Shown: in pieces, positions 19,000 through 28,492 of the stretch
Position numbering within the stretch: the stretch's first letter is position 1
Layout of the letters: each line of letters opens with the position of its first letter
NCBI GenBank assembly: GCA_001898965.1
Contig: MKVW01000009.1
Span: forward strand, 842,853-906,852
Reading direction: 5' to 3'
Source: Rhizobiales bacterium 62-17
Lineage (GTDB): Bacteria; Pseudomonadota; Alphaproteobacteria; Rhizobiales; Beijerinckiaceae
DNA length: 64,000 bases
Position numbers and translations under genes: made by a program
Notes under the pieces: model-generated
Databases searched by the model: none
Told to the model about the DNA's origin: nothing
The model's input: only the letters and a program-made list of their open reading frames with translations

Positions 19000-20022
19000 A
19001 TGAGGCGTGTTCTCGCCGTTATGGCCGGTCTGCTGTCGCTTTGCGCGTCCGCCGTGGCGCAAACCCCGTCGGATGCGGAATGGGCCAAGGTGATCGCGGC
19101 CGCCAAGAAGGAAGGCAGCGTCGTCGTCTATTCCGGCTACGTATCGCCCAATACCCATAAGGCGATCGGCGATGCGTTTGAGAAAGCCTATGGCATCAAG
19201 GTCGAATATTTCATGGCGCGCGGCGGCGAACTGCGCGAGCGCCTGCGCATCGAGCAATCGACAGGTCGCTTTCTCGCCGATGTGTCGCATAACGCCCTGA
19301 GTCAGACCTGGGGGGCGAACCGGGTCGAGAATTCGCTGGTGCCTCATGGCGGCCTGCCCGATGCCAAGCGTTTGAAGCCGGAATTCGCGGCCCGCGCCGA
19401 CGATACGGTGATCCCGATTTTCACCATCAACTACGGCTTCCTCATCAACGCCAATATGGTAAAGCCGGAAGACCAGCCGAAAGGTTGGCGCGATCTGCTC
19501 GATCCGAAATGGAAGGGCAAGATCTTGAGCGACGATCCGCGTGCGTCCGGCGGCGGCCGCGTCATGTTTCACATGACCTACGACAAATGGGGTGCCGAAT
19601 TCCACGAAAAGCTTGCGGCGCAGGAGCTTGTCTTCGTACGTGATTATAACGAAGCGACCCGGCGCGTCGCCCGCGGAGAATATCCGATCTATATTCCCTT
19701 GATCCTCGGCGATTACGCCAAGATCAAACCGCTGCCGGTACGTTACGTGATCCCTGAGGAAGGCGTCACCTACGGCTCCTATGGCGTGGCGATCTTCCGC
19801 AATGCGCCGCACCCCAATGCGGCGCGCTTGCTCGCCAATTTCTATTTCTCCGACACGGCGCAGGCGGTCTACGCCCGCGACGGCCACGGCATCGTCATCT
19901 CCGACATGAAGGAGAAGCTCGATCCGGAGCTGGAGAAACTCTCGCAAGCCAAGCCGCTCGTGCCCGAGGATTTCTCGCGCATTCAAGAGATGTTCGATCG
20001 CGCCAAAGCGATCTACAAATAG
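19000..20022 (+). CDS. ABC transporter extracellular solute-binding protein (family 1/AfuA-like)
   Basis: A 340-residue periplasmic receptor with a Sec signal peptide (residues 1-20, LSLCASAVA|Q). The mature part (EGSVVVYSGYVSP..., GIKVEYFMARGGELRERLRIEQ..., IPIFTINYGFLINANMVKPED) is typical of Fe(III)/putrescine-type family-1 binding proteins, which also bind other ligands. GGGAGGAAACAG precedes the ATG. No permease or ATPase gene is adjacent, so its partner is elsewhere. Divergent from a MarR gene, convergent with an isochorismatase-like gene. Confidence 0.86.
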   Translation: MRRVLAVMAGLLSLCASAVAQTPSDAEWAKVIAAAKKEGSVVVYSGYVSPNTHKAIGDAFEKAYGIKVEYFMARGGELRERLRIEQSTGRFLADVSHNALSQTWGANRVENSLVPHGGLPDAKRLKPEFAARADDTVIPIFTINYGFLINANMVKPEDQPKGWRDLLDPKWKGKILSDDPRASGGGRVMFHMTYDKWGAEFHEKLAAQELVFVRDYNEATRRVARGEYPIYIPLILGDYAKIKPLPVRYVIPEEGVTYGSYGVAIFRNAPHPNAARLLANFYFSDTAQAVYARDGHGIVISDMKEKLDPELEKLSQAKPLVPEDFSRIQEMFDRAKAIYK

Positions 20023-20031
20023 CAGCTCACA

Positions 20032-20721
20032 TCAGATGCTGGCCGGCAGCACGTCGGCCAGCACTTCATCGGTCGTGCGCACGTCGCCGAAGCTCTGATA
20101 GAACGAGGTGAGGCCGACCATATGGTCTTCCGGGTAGCGCGCGCCGTTGGCGTCCGCCACCATGATCACCTTGTAGTCGAGCATCATCGCGTCGCGCGCC
20201 GCGCTCTCGCAGCACATATTGGTCGCCGTCCCGGTGACGATCAGGCTGTCGATGCCGCGCGCCTGCAAGGTGGCGTGCAGATCGGACGCGCCTTCGACGA
20301 ACGGGCTGAAGCGGTTCTTATACGTGACCGTGTCGCCCGGCTTGATGTCGAGATTCTTGTGGAATTCGTGGCCGGGATGGCCGGGCGACAACTGGTCGCG
20401 GTGGTTGGCGCCTTTCTCGGCGGTGAAAAAATAATCGTGATAAACCGGCCAATGGCTGGTGCCTTTTTCGCCCGCCGTCATGCCCACCCAGAAAACCTGG
20501 CCGCCCACCGCACGCAGGCGCTGCGCCAGCCGATTGATGTTGGGAATGATGCCCACGACGGAAGCGATTTCGCCGACGTAGAAATTCTGCATGTCGATAA
20601 CGAGCAGCGCCGTCTTACGGGGATCGAAGCGATCGTAAACGGTCAGCTTGCCGCGCTTGGCCATCACCCGGTCGATCACATATTGCGGAAATCCATAGGG
20701 GGTGCCCGGGGTGGTACTCAT
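20032..20721 (-). CDS. Isochorismatase-like cysteine hydrolase
   Basis: A 229-residue cytoplasmic hydrolase with the full triad of the family: Asp43 (VIDMQNFY), Lys135 (VTYKNRFSPF) and Cys170 (TATNMCCESAARDA). Enzymes of this fold hydrolyse amides or carbamates such as N-carbamoylsarcosine, nicotinamide or biuret-type compounds, as well as isochorismate. The Met-Met-Leu-Asp-Tyr segment after the Cys motif is typical of amidase-type members. It converges on the solute-receptor gene (9 bp apart). The substrate is unknown. Confidence 0.87.
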   Translation of the reverse strand: MSTTPGTPYGFPQYVIDRVMAKRGKLTVYDRFDPRKTALLVIDMQNFYVGEIASVVGIIPNINRLAQRLRAVGGQVFWVGMTAGEKGTSHWPVYHDYFFTAEKGANHRDQLSPGHPGHEFHKNLDIKPGDTVTYKNRFSPFVEGASDLHATLQARGIDSLIVTGTATNMCCESAARDAMMLDYKVIMVADANGARYPEDHMVGLTSFYQSFGDVRTTDEVLADVLPASI

Positions 20722-20863
20722 GCGCGTGCTCCAGAGATTGTACCGAAAGACGACTCATTCAGGCTTTTCATTATTTCGACGCTTGATACAATAGCAGGAA
20801 CCCTGAAATAGCAGGGCAATGGGGCCGGCATCAAAGTCCGGCGGGAACAGAGAGGGGAGGAAA

Positions 20864-21847
20864 ATGCAGGAGATCTCAAGGCGTAAGGTGTTGGTCGGCG
20901 CGGGGAGCGCAGCCTTGGCCGTTTCGAGCGGCTTGACCGGCGCGGCGGCGCAACAATACCCGTCGCAGAATATCACGGTGGTCTGTGCTTTTCCGCCGGG
21001 CAGCGGTGCCGATGTGCTGGTGCGCTATTTCGCCGAGGAGCTGCGCAAGAAATCCGGCCGCACGACGATCGTTGAAAACCGGGTGGGCGCCGCCGGCAAT
21101 ATCGCCGCCGAATATACGGTCCGCGCCAAGCCGGACGGCTATACGATGTTCATTCATGCCGGCAGTTCCACCGCCGCCAACTACCACCTGTTCAAAAAGC
21201 CGCCGATCAATCCGGCCAAGGAGCTGCAGGTGGCGGCGACGCTCAACCAGCAGCCGTTCATGGTCGTGGTTTCGGTCAACAGCCCTCATAAGACCTTCAA
21301 GGAACTCACCGCCGCCATGCTGCAGAAGGGCGACAAGGCGAGCTATGCCCAGTCCAACACCACCGGCAAGGTGATGGGCGAACTCTACAAGACGGCGACC
21401 GGCATCAAGGCGCTGGAAATTCCCTACCGCACCACCGCCGACAGCCTCAACGATTTCGCCAGCGGCGCCGTCGACTACGGCATGATGGATCCGCAATCCT
21501 CCATGGCCAACACCTCTGCCGGCCGTTGGCGCATGCTGGCGGTTTCGACTGAGAAGCGCATGCAGGCCGTGCCCGATCTGCCGACCATGACCGAGGAAGG
21601 CGTGCCCGGCGTCGAACTCTTTGGCTGGTTTGCTGTGATGCTGCCGGCCGCGACCCCGAAGCCGATCATCGACCAGATCAACGCCTGGTTTAAGGACATC
21701 GTCGCGACGCCGGAAACCAAGAAATTCCTCAACACCAATGGCGGCGATCCCTGGATCACCACGCCCGAACAAGGCCAGGCGCAATTGGTGAAGGATCAAC
21801 AAGCTTGGGAAGGCTATGTGAAAGCCGCGAAGATCGAGCCGCAATAG
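20864..21847 (+). CDS. Bug family (TctC-like) tripartite transporter receptor, copy 1
   Basis: A 327-residue periplasmic receptor. The N-terminus ISRRKVLVGAGSAALAV...GAAAQQ is a twin-arginine (Tat) signal. The mature protein carries the Bug motifs CAFPPGSGADVLVRYFAEEL, VENRVGAAGNIAAE, KPDGYTMFIHAG and the C-terminal EEGVPGVELFGWFAVMLPAATP. GAGGGGAGGAAA precedes the ATG at 20864. The next gene is a near-copy (43 differences in 327 positions by my count, about 87% identity). It may serve the tctAB permease at 16.2-18.2 kb. Confidence 0.93.
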   Translation: MQEISRRKVLVGAGSAALAVSSGLTGAAAQQYPSQNITVVCAFPPGSGADVLVRYFAEELRKKSGRTTIVENRVGAAGNIAAEYTVRAKPDGYTMFIHAGSSTAANYHLFKKPPINPAKELQVAATLNQQPFMVVVSVNSPHKTFKELTAAMLQKGDKASYAQSNTTGKVMGELYKTATGIKALEIPYRTTADSLNDFASGAVDYGMMDPQSSMANTSAGRWRMLAVSTEKRMQAVPDLPTMTEEGVPGVELFGWFAVMLPAATPKPIIDQINAWFKDIVATPETKKFLNTNGGDPWITTPEQGQAQLVKDQQAWEGYVKAAKIEPQ

Positions 21848-21957
21848 CCAGTTGATTCACGTTTTCGACCGCCCGATTGAGCCGGCGCGCTCGAAAAAAC
21901 CTATGGGATCAATCGATTGATCGCCGGCGTTCAACGCCAGGGGACGAGAGGGGAAAA

Positions 21958-22941
21958 ATGCAAGATATATCAAGGCGCAATATGCTGATTGGCGCGGGGA
22001 GTGCCGCATTGGCCGCATCTGGTGGCGCCACCGGGGCGGCGGCGCAACAATTTCCGGCGCAGAATTTTCTGGTGGTCTGTGCGTTTCCGCCCGGCAGCGG
22101 CGCCGACATACCCGTGCGTTATTTCGCCGAGGAACTGCGTAAGAAATCCGGCCGCACGACGATCGTTGAAAACCGGGTCGGCGCCGCCGGCAATATCGCC
22201 GCCGAATACGTGGTTCGGGCCAAGCCGGACGGTTATACGATGCTGATCCACGCCGGCAGCTCCACCGCCGCCAACTTCCATCTGTTCAAGAAGCCGCCGA
22301 TCAATCCGGCTAAGGAACTGCAGGTGGTGACGACGCTCAATCAGCAGCCGTTCATGGTCGTGGTCTCGGTCAACAGCCCGTATAAAACCTTTAAAGAACT
22401 CACCGCCGCCATGCTGAAAAAGGGCGAAAAGGCGAGCTATGCCCAATCCAACACCACCGGCAAGGTGATGGGCGAACTCTATAAGGTGGCGACTGGCATC
22501 AAGGCGCTGGAAATTCCCTATCGCACCACGGCCGACAGCCTCAATGATTTCGCCAGCGGTGCCGTCGATTATGGCATGATGGATCCCATATCCTCGATGG
22601 CCAACACGGCCGCCGGCCGCTGGCGCATGCTGGCCGTCTCGACCGAGAGGCGCATGAACGCCGTGCCCGATCTGCCGACCATGACCGAGGAAGGCGTACC
22701 TGGTGTTGAATTGTTTGGTTGGTTCGCCGTCATGGTGCCGGCGGCGACACCGCGCCCGGTGGTCGATCAGCTCAACACCTGGTTCCGCGAAATCGTCGCG
22801 ACGCCCGAGACCAAGGAATTTCTTACCAAGTTTGGTGGCGATCCCTGGAGCAGCACGCCCGAACAAGGCCAGGCACAACTGTTGAAAGACCAGCAGGATT
22901 GGGAACGCTACGTGAAAGCGGCGAAGATCGAGCCGCAATAA
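21958..22941 (+). CDS. Bug family (TctC-like) tripartite transporter receptor, copy 2
   Basis: A 327-residue Tat-exported receptor (ISRRNMLIGAGSAALAA), same length and motif order as the preceding gene. Differences cluster in the signal peptide, in the loop after the first strand (DVLV to DIPV) and in the last 70 residues, as expected if ligand specificity has drifted after tandem duplication. The ATG at 21958 follows AGAGGGGAAAA; the frame is open further upstream but without a ribosome-binding site. The gap between the copies is 110 bp. Confidence 0.93.
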   Translation: MQDISRRNMLIGAGSAALAASGGATGAAAQQFPAQNFLVVCAFPPGSGADIPVRYFAEELRKKSGRTTIVENRVGAAGNIAAEYVVRAKPDGYTMLIHAGSSTAANFHLFKKPPINPAKELQVVTTLNQQPFMVVVSVNSPYKTFKELTAAMLKKGEKASYAQSNTTGKVMGELYKVATGIKALEIPYRTTADSLNDFASGAVDYGMMDPISSMANTAAGRWRMLAVSTERRMNAVPDLPTMTEEGVPGVELFGWFAVMVPAATPRPVVDQLNTWFREIVATPETKEFLTKFGGDPWSSTPEQGQAQLLKDQQDWERYVKAAKIEPQ

Positions 22942-23048
22942 TTCGACGGTTGTGATCCGTCTGGTTTGATGACATCGAAGCGCGGAAGGCTGCGGCTTCG
23001 GTGTCATCCCTGATGTCGGCGCAGCAGCGTGACTTCGGGGACAGAGGG

Positions 23049-23951
23049 ATGACGGATCGGCGGATGGGCAAAGCCACGGCAGTGGGCGCAGCCGCGATTG
23101 CTTTTTGGTCAGGGCTGGCGCTTCTCGCCGTGGGCGCCAAGGGAATACCGCCGTTTGAATTGCTGGCGCTGAGTTTCGGCGTGGCCTTCCTGGCGGGGCT
23201 TGTCGTGTTGGCCATCAGAGGCCGCAGCGCGTTGGCCCTCTTGCGACAACCGGTTGAAGCCTGGATCACCGCTTTTCTCGCCATCTTTTTTTATCATGCG
23301 CTCTATTTCTTTGCTCTGGCCACCATCCCTCCCGTGCAGGCCAGTCTCATCAACTATCTCTGGCCTCTGTTGATCGTTCTGCTCGCGGCGCTGGCCCCCG
23401 GCGGCGAGCGTCTTCACATGCGACATGTCGTTGGCGCGATCCTGGGGCTTGGCGGCGCCACGCTCATCCTTGCCGACCAAACGACGGAGCCGCAACTCGT
23501 TGGTGGCATCGCCGGCTATCTCGCGGCGGCCGGCTGCGCGGTCATCTGGTCGGTCTATTCCGTATTCAATCATCGCTTCGCGCATGTCCCGAGCGAAATG
23601 CTGATTGGCGTGTGCGGCGGCGTCGCGCTCGCCGGCGGCATCGTTCATGCGATGTTCGAGAGCACGGTCTGGCCGACGCCCCAGCAGTCGCTTTCGATCC
23701 TGCTGCTGGGAATTGGCCCGACGGGCCTGGCCTTCCTGGCGTGGGACCATGCCACCAAGCACGGCAACCTGCCGCTGCTCGGCGCCCTGTCTTATTTCGC
23801 GCCGCTCCTCTCGACCCTGCTTCTCATTGTGGCCGGCTATGCGCCGGCCACTCTTCTGGTAGGTCTCTCCGCTCTTTTGATCGTCGGCGGCGCTCTCCTC
23901 GCCAGCGCGCGTCGGAGCACAACGGTCAGACCAGAGGCGACATCGAACTGA
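23049..23951 (+). CDS. DMT/EamA family transporter
   Basis: About 300 residues with ten hydrophobic segments arranged as two EamA repeats (for example VGAAAIAFWSGLALLAVGAKG, GAILGLGGATLILAD, GIGPTGLAFLAWDHATKHG, LLVGLSALLIVGGALLA). Drug/metabolite exporters of this kind expel amino acids or small metabolites across the inner membrane. The ATG at 23049 lacks a strong ribosome-binding site; 23064 is an alternative. It stands alone after the Bug pair; the substrate is unknown. Confidence 0.88.
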   Translation: MTDRRMGKATAVGAAAIAFWSGLALLAVGAKGIPPFELLALSFGVAFLAGLVVLAIRGRSALALLRQPVEAWITAFLAIFFYHALYFFALATIPPVQASLINYLWPLLIVLLAALAPGGERLHMRHVVGAILGLGGATLILADQTTEPQLVGGIAGYLAAAGCAVIWSVYSVFNHRFAHVPSEMLIGVCGGVALAGGIVHAMFESTVWPTPQQSLSILLLGIGPTGLAFLAWDHATKHGNLPLLGALSYFAPLLSTLLLIVAGYAPATLLVGLSALLIVGGALLASARRSTTVRPEATSN

Positions 23952-24171
23952 TCCTGAACGGTTTGACGCGCCGCCGCAGATCGCTGCGCGGCGGAGCGCG
24001 GAAATATCGAAGCGCGACCCTTGATCTCAACCGGCGAGGCGAATATCTCCAGCGCCCTTGCGGTGCGCTGGACACGGGTCCGTTTCCTGCTGCCATATCC
24101 TGACATTATCGTGGCTGAAACCGTCAGCGTTGGTGTGTCCGGTTTGAAGTGAAGGAAAGCGGGAGCCCGGA

Positions 24172-25104
24172 GTGGAGAATATCGTTTCGATCACGGGCCT
24201 GGAGAAGACCTATAAGTCCGGCTTCCAGGCCCTTAAATCCGTCGATCTGCAAATCCGTCGTGGCGAGATTTTTGCGCTGCTGGGCCCCAATGGCGCCGGC
24301 AAGACGACCCTGATCGGCATCGTCTGCGGCCTCGTGCAGCCCACCGCCGGGTCCGTCACGGTGGCCGGCCATGACGTGACCCGGGATTTCCGCGCTTCGC
24401 GCACCCTGGTCGGCCTCGTGCCGCAGGAGCTGTCGACCGACATGTTCGAGACCGTGTGGAACACGGTGTCGTTCAGCCGTGGCCTCTTCGGCAAGAAGGC
24501 CAATCCCGCTTATGTGGAGCAGGTGCTGCGCGATCTGTCCCTGTGGGACAAGAAGGACAGCAAGATCGGCGCGCTGTCGGGCGGCATGAAGCGCCGCGTG
24601 CTGATCGCCAAGGCTTTGTCGCACGAACCGCAGATTCTCTTCCTCGACGAGCCGACCGCCGGCGTCGATGTCGAACTGCGCCGCGACATGTGGGAAATGG
24701 TGCGCCGTCTGCGTGAATCCGGCGTCACCATCATCCTCACCACCCATTACATCGAAGAAGCCGAGGAGATGGCCGATCGGATCGGCGTCATCAACAAGGG
24801 CGAGATCATTCTGGTGGAAGAGAAGACCAGCCTTCTCGCCAAGCTCGGTAAATCGCAATTGACCGTCCAGCTCAAGACGCCGCTGGAGGCCTTGCCCGCC
24901 GGCCTGTCCGATCTGCCGCTGGAGCTTTCGAGCGACGGCACGACGCTGATTTTCGCCGTGCCGAACGGCGAACAGGCCAGTGAAAACGTCGACGTGGCGG
25001 AACTGTTCCGCCGCCTCGCGGCCCTCGGATTGGAGTTCGGCTCCATCGAGACACGCCGCAGCACGCTTGAGGATATTTTCATCGATCTGGTGAGGGCCCG
25101 CTGA
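24172..25104 (+). CDS. ABC-2 type exporter ATP-binding protein
   Basis: A 310-residue ATPase starting at GTG. Walker A GPNGAGKT lies at residues 38-45, followed by the Q-loop [10 protein letters not shown], the signature [10 protein letters not shown], Walker [13 protein letters not shown] and the H-loop [12 protein letters not shown], all intact. A C-terminal extension of about 80 residues is typical of DrrA/NodI-like exporters. Its stop overlaps the permease start (TGATG), so the two subunits are coupled. The substrate is unknown (antibiotic, lipid or polysaccharide in relatives). Confidence 0.93.
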   Translation: MENIVSITGLEKTYKSGFQALKSVDLQIRRGEIFALLGPNGAGKTTLIGIVCGLVQPTAGSVTVAGHDVTRDFRASRTLVGLVPQELSTDMFETVWNTVSFSRGLFGKKANPAYVEQVLRDLSLWDKKDSKIGALSGGMKRRVLIAKALSHEPQILFLDEPTAGVDVELRRDMWEMVRRLRESGVTIILTTHYIEEAEEMADRIGVINKGEIILVEEKTSLLAKLGKSQLTVQLKTPLEALPAGLSDLPLELSSDGTTLIFAVPNGEQASENVDVAELFRRLAALGLEFGSIETRRSTLEDIFIDLVRAR

Positions 25105-25865
25105 TGAACGTCCATGCGATCCGGGCGATCTATACGTTCGAACTGTCGCGCACCTGGCGCACTTTGTTCCAGAGCATCGCCTCGCCAGTTCTCTCCACCT
25201 CGCTCTATTTCATCGTTTTCGGTTCGGCGATCGGCTCGCGCATGCAGACGGTCGATGGCGTCAGCTATGGCGCCTATATCGTGCCGGGCCTGATCATGCT
25301 GACCTTGCTGAGCGAGAGCATTTCCAACGCCTCCTTCGGCATCTACCTGCCGAAGTTCACCGGCACCATCTACGAAGTGCTGTCGGCACCTGTCTCCGTG
25401 GCCGAAATCGTCATCGGCTACGTCGGCGCCGCGGCGACGAAATCGATGATCATCGGTCTGATCACACTGGCAACGGCGCGGCTGTTCGTGCCCTTCGAGA
25501 TCGTCCATCCGGTCCTGGCGCTTGGCTTTCTCGTTCTGATCGCCGTGACCTTCAGCCTATTCGGTTTCGTGCTCGGCCTTTGGGCTGACAGTTTCGAGAA
25601 ACTGCAGATCGTGCCGCTGATGATCGTAACACCGCTGACTTTCCTCGGCGGCACATTCTATTCGATCGACATGCTGCCGCCGCTATGGCGCACCGTTACT
25701 TTGTTCAATCCGGTGGTCTATCTGGTCAACGGCTTCCGCTGGACTTTCTATGGCGTCGCCGACGTGAACTTCGGCATCAGCGCCGGCATGACCTTCCTGT
25801 TCATGCTGGCGTGCCTGGGCATCGTCTGGTGGGTGTTCCGCACCGGCTATCGTCTGCGGCCGTAA
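25104..25865 (+). CDS. ABC-2 type exporter permease
   Basis: A 253-residue membrane protein with six hydrophobic segments and the ABC-2 (DrrB/NodJ-like) signature, including [44 protein letters not shown] and [17 protein letters not shown]. It partners the ATPase immediately upstream (one-base overlap). The pair forms a complete half-size exporter. Confidence 0.93.
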   Translation: MNVHAIRAIYTFELSRTWRTLFQSIASPVLSTSLYFIVFGSAIGSRMQTVDGVSYGAYIVPGLIMLTLLSESISNASFGIYLPKFTGTIYEVLSAPVSVAEIVIGYVGAAATKSMIIGLITLATARLFVPFEIVHPVLALGFLVLIAVTFSLFGFVLGLWADSFEKLQIVPLMIVTPLTFLGGTFYSIDMLPPLWRTVTLFNPVVYLVNGFRWTFYGVADVNFGISAGMTFLFMLACLGIVWWVFRTGYRLRP

Positions 25866-25976
25866 GGCGCGCCTTCGGGATTTGGCAGTCGGAGACAAGA
25901 AAACTGGCAGGCTCGATCAAGATCGGTGGAAAGCTCTCGCCCTAACTTTCGGGCAGCATTCCACCGGATCACGCAC

Positions 25977-27500
25977 ATGACAGCCGCTGCTCAACTGAAC
26001 GCCTTTCTTGACACCCTGCGCCAATCTCTTGGTCCCGACATCCTGTCTTCCGGTCGGCAGGAACGCGAAGAATACGGGCACCACACGCTGCCGGGCGCCG
26101 ACCACGTTCCGTCCGCCATTCTGTTTCCGGCCACCACCGCAGAAGTTGAAGCCATCGTGCGGCACGCCAATGCGTTTCGCGTACCGCTCTTTCCGATCAG
26201 CATGGGGCGCAATCTAGGGCTTGGCTCCCGTGCGCCGATGCGCTCGGGCCAGGTCGTGGTCGATCTCGGTCGTCGCATGAATCGCGTGGTCGAGATCAAT
26301 GAAGAGCTCGGCTACTGCGTGGTCGAGCCTGGCGTCACGTTCAATGCTCTCTATGAGGCGCTGCAAAGCCGCGGCTCGGCATTGATGATGTCGCCGACCG
26401 CCGGGCCGCCGGATGGCAGTCTGCTCGGCAACGCGCTCGACAAGGGCGGCGGCAGCGGGCCGGCGGGCGATCACTTCGGCAATGTCTGCGGCATGGAGGT
26501 GGTGCTCGGCAATGGTGACACGATCCGTACCGGTGATGGCGGGCTCGATATGTCTTCCCATCCCAACTGGCATGTCACGAAATACAGTTTCGGCCCGGCG
26601 CTGGACGGGCTCTTCACCCAGTCCAACTATGGCATCGTCACCCGCGTCGGCATCTGGTTGAACCAGCGCCCGAGTGCCATTCGTCCGTTCTTCTTCACCT
26701 TCCCGGATGACGACGATCTGCAGGAGATCATCGAATTGATCCGCGCTATGAAGAAGAAAACCTTGGTGCCGACGCTCATTCGCGCCACCAACGATCTTTA
26801 TTTGTTGTCGTCGCAGGAGCGCCATCCGCGTTCCGGCGCGCCGACGGTGGCGCCGTTATCCTTGGCCGAACGCCGTGATCTGCAACGGCGTTATGGCGTC
26901 GGCTCGTGGACAGTTTCCGGCGCGCTCTACGGCGGCAGCGACGAGGCGCTGAAGCCTGGCATCGACATGCTGCGTGCCCATTTCGAAGCCTCCGGCAAAG
27001 CGCGCTACATACCATTCGAGGATGCGCAGGCCATGCCGCACCTCCATGCGGCAATCAATTCGAACTCCGGTCGGCCGGCCGATGGCGAATTGGGCATGCT
27101 CAAGTGGCGGCCGGGCGGCGGCGCAATCTGGCTTACCCCCGGCGCGCCGATGGACGGACTGATGGTCAACGCCTTCCAGGCGCAATGTCGTAAGATCGCG
27201 CTCGACAACGGGCTCGACTACATGGCCTCGTTTGTTTGTGGCCCCCGCTTTGCGCGCAGCGTCCATGCCATCATCTATGATCGCGACAAGGCCGAAGAGG
27301 CCGCGCGCGCTGACCGGTGCTATCGCGCCATGTGCGAAGCGTTTCGGGAACGCGGCATTTTCGTGGGCCGGGCGCCGACGCAGTATCAAGCTTTCCATCA
27401 GGGCCAGCGCACGCCGCAGGTTGTGAATGCCTGCGCCGCCATCAAACAGGCCCTGGATCCGAATGGAATTATTGCACCAGGGCGTTACGGTATCGAATAA
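25977..27500 (+). CDS. FAD-linked oxidase, 4-cresol dehydrogenase/vanillyl-alcohol oxidase-like
   Basis: A 507-residue flavoprotein of the PCMH/VAO fold. It shows the FAD-binding segment PISMGRNLGLGSRAPMRSGQVVVDL, the Gly-rich PPDGSLLGNALDKGGGSGPAGDHFGN and a C-terminal DPNGIIAPGRYGIE typical of 4-cresol dehydrogenase (PchF) and eugenol/vanillyl alcohol oxidases, which oxidise para-alkylphenols. No cytochrome subunit gene is adjacent. A Bug receptor gene follows 20 bp downstream, suggesting coupled uptake and oxidation of a phenolic compound. Confidence 0.87.
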   Translation: MTAAAQLNAFLDTLRQSLGPDILSSGRQEREEYGHHTLPGADHVPSAILFPATTAEVEAIVRHANAFRVPLFPISMGRNLGLGSRAPMRSGQVVVDLGRRMNRVVEINEELGYCVVEPGVTFNALYEALQSRGSALMMSPTAGPPDGSLLGNALDKGGGSGPAGDHFGNVCGMEVVLGNGDTIRTGDGGLDMSSHPNWHVTKYSFGPALDGLFTQSNYGIVTRVGIWLNQRPSAIRPFFFTFPDDDDLQEIIELIRAMKKKTLVPTLIRATNDLYLLSSQERHPRSGAPTVAPLSLAERRDLQRRYGVGSWTVSGALYGGSDEALKPGIDMLRAHFEASGKARYIPFEDAQAMPHLHAAINSNSGRPADGELGMLKWRPGGGAIWLTPGAPMDGLMVNAFQAQCRKIALDNGLDYMASFVCGPRFARSVHAIIYDRDKAEEAARADRCYRAMCEAFRERGIFVGRAPTQYQAFHQGQRTPQVVNACAAIKQALDPNGIIAPGRYGIE

Positions 27501-27520
27501 TAGGCTTGGGAGGGCTCTCC

Positions 27521-28492
27521 ATGATGATGATCCGCCGTTTCGTCTTCAGTGCTTTGTTATCCGCCTTGATGTGCGCGTCGCCCGTTCTGGCTCAGGAGGC
27601 ATATCCATCGCGGCCGGTTACTTTCATGGTCGGCTTCGCCGCCGGTGGGGGAAATGATGTCCTCGCGCGCATTCTGGCCGAGCATTTGCAGCAAGCCTTG
27701 GGTCAGACTTTCATTGTCGAGAACCGGCCCGGAGCCAGCGGCATGGTCGCGATCAGCGCCGTCAGACGCGCCACGCCGGACGGATACACTTTGTTGGTCG
27801 GGTCAAGCAGCGCGATGACCGTCAATCCGCTCTTGTTGAAGTCGGCCAACTACAATCCGGTCGAGGATTTCGTTCCGGTCGCGATGATCGGTCATTTTCC
27901 GTTGATCGTCGCTGTCAATCCGTCGGTGCCGGCCAAGACATTGCAGGATTTCATCCGCCTGGCCAAAGCCGAACCGGGTAAGATCAATTACAGTTCGGCG
28001 GCCAGTTCGTTCCAGATCGCAACGGAAATGTTCGCGCAGCGCGCTGGGATCAAACTGCAGAACGTGCCCTACCGTGGTAGCGCGCCGGCGGTCATGGCGG
28101 TTGTCGCCAACGACGTGTCGCTTACCCTTGGTGACATTTCCACCGTTCTGCCGCAGATTCAGGGCGGAACGTTGAGGGGCCTGGCGGTGACCACGCTGCA
28201 GCGCATTCCGAGCCTGCCCGATATTCCAACTGTGGACGAAGCCGGTCTGCCCGATTTTGAGGTCGTTCCGTGGTCCGCTCTTTTCGCGCCGGCGGGCACG
28301 CCCGCAGCGGTTGTCGGCAAGCTCGAACGGGAAACCGCACGGATACTCGCCCTGCCGGAAGTGCAAGCGAAAGTGCGTCTATTGGGCATCGAGCCGTCCA
28401 CCACCTCGGCTGCGCAGGTACCCGAACGGATACGCACGGAGCTTGAGTTGTTTCGCAAGGTGGCTGAAACCGCCGGGATCAAGCCCGAATAG
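27521..28492 (+). CDS. Bug family tripartite transporter receptor
   Basis: A 323-residue periplasmic receptor with a Sec signal (MMMIRRFVFSALLSALMCASPVLAQ). Motifs: PVTFMVGFAAGGGNDVLARILAEHL, VENRPGASGMVA, TPDGYTLLVGSSSAM. It is less like the 20.9-22.9 kb pair than they are like each other. GGGAGGGCTCTCC precedes the ATG, 20 bp after the cresol-dehydrogenase-like gene, so the two are one operon. Its last 14 bp overlap the end of the convergent AraC gene. Confidence 0.93.
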   Translation: MMMIRRFVFSALLSALMCASPVLAQEAYPSRPVTFMVGFAAGGGNDVLARILAEHLQQALGQTFIVENRPGASGMVAISAVRRATPDGYTLLVGSSSAMTVNPLLLKSANYNPVEDFVPVAMIGHFPLIVAVNPSVPAKTLQDFIRLAKAEPGKINYSSAASSFQIATEMFAQRAGIKLQNVPYRGSAPAVMAVVANDVSLTLGDISTVLPQIQGGTLRGLAVTTLQRIPSLPDIPTVDEAGLPDFEVVPWSALFAPAGTPAAVVGKLERETARILALPEVQAKVRLLGIEPSTTSAAQVPERIRTELELFRKVAETAGIKPE

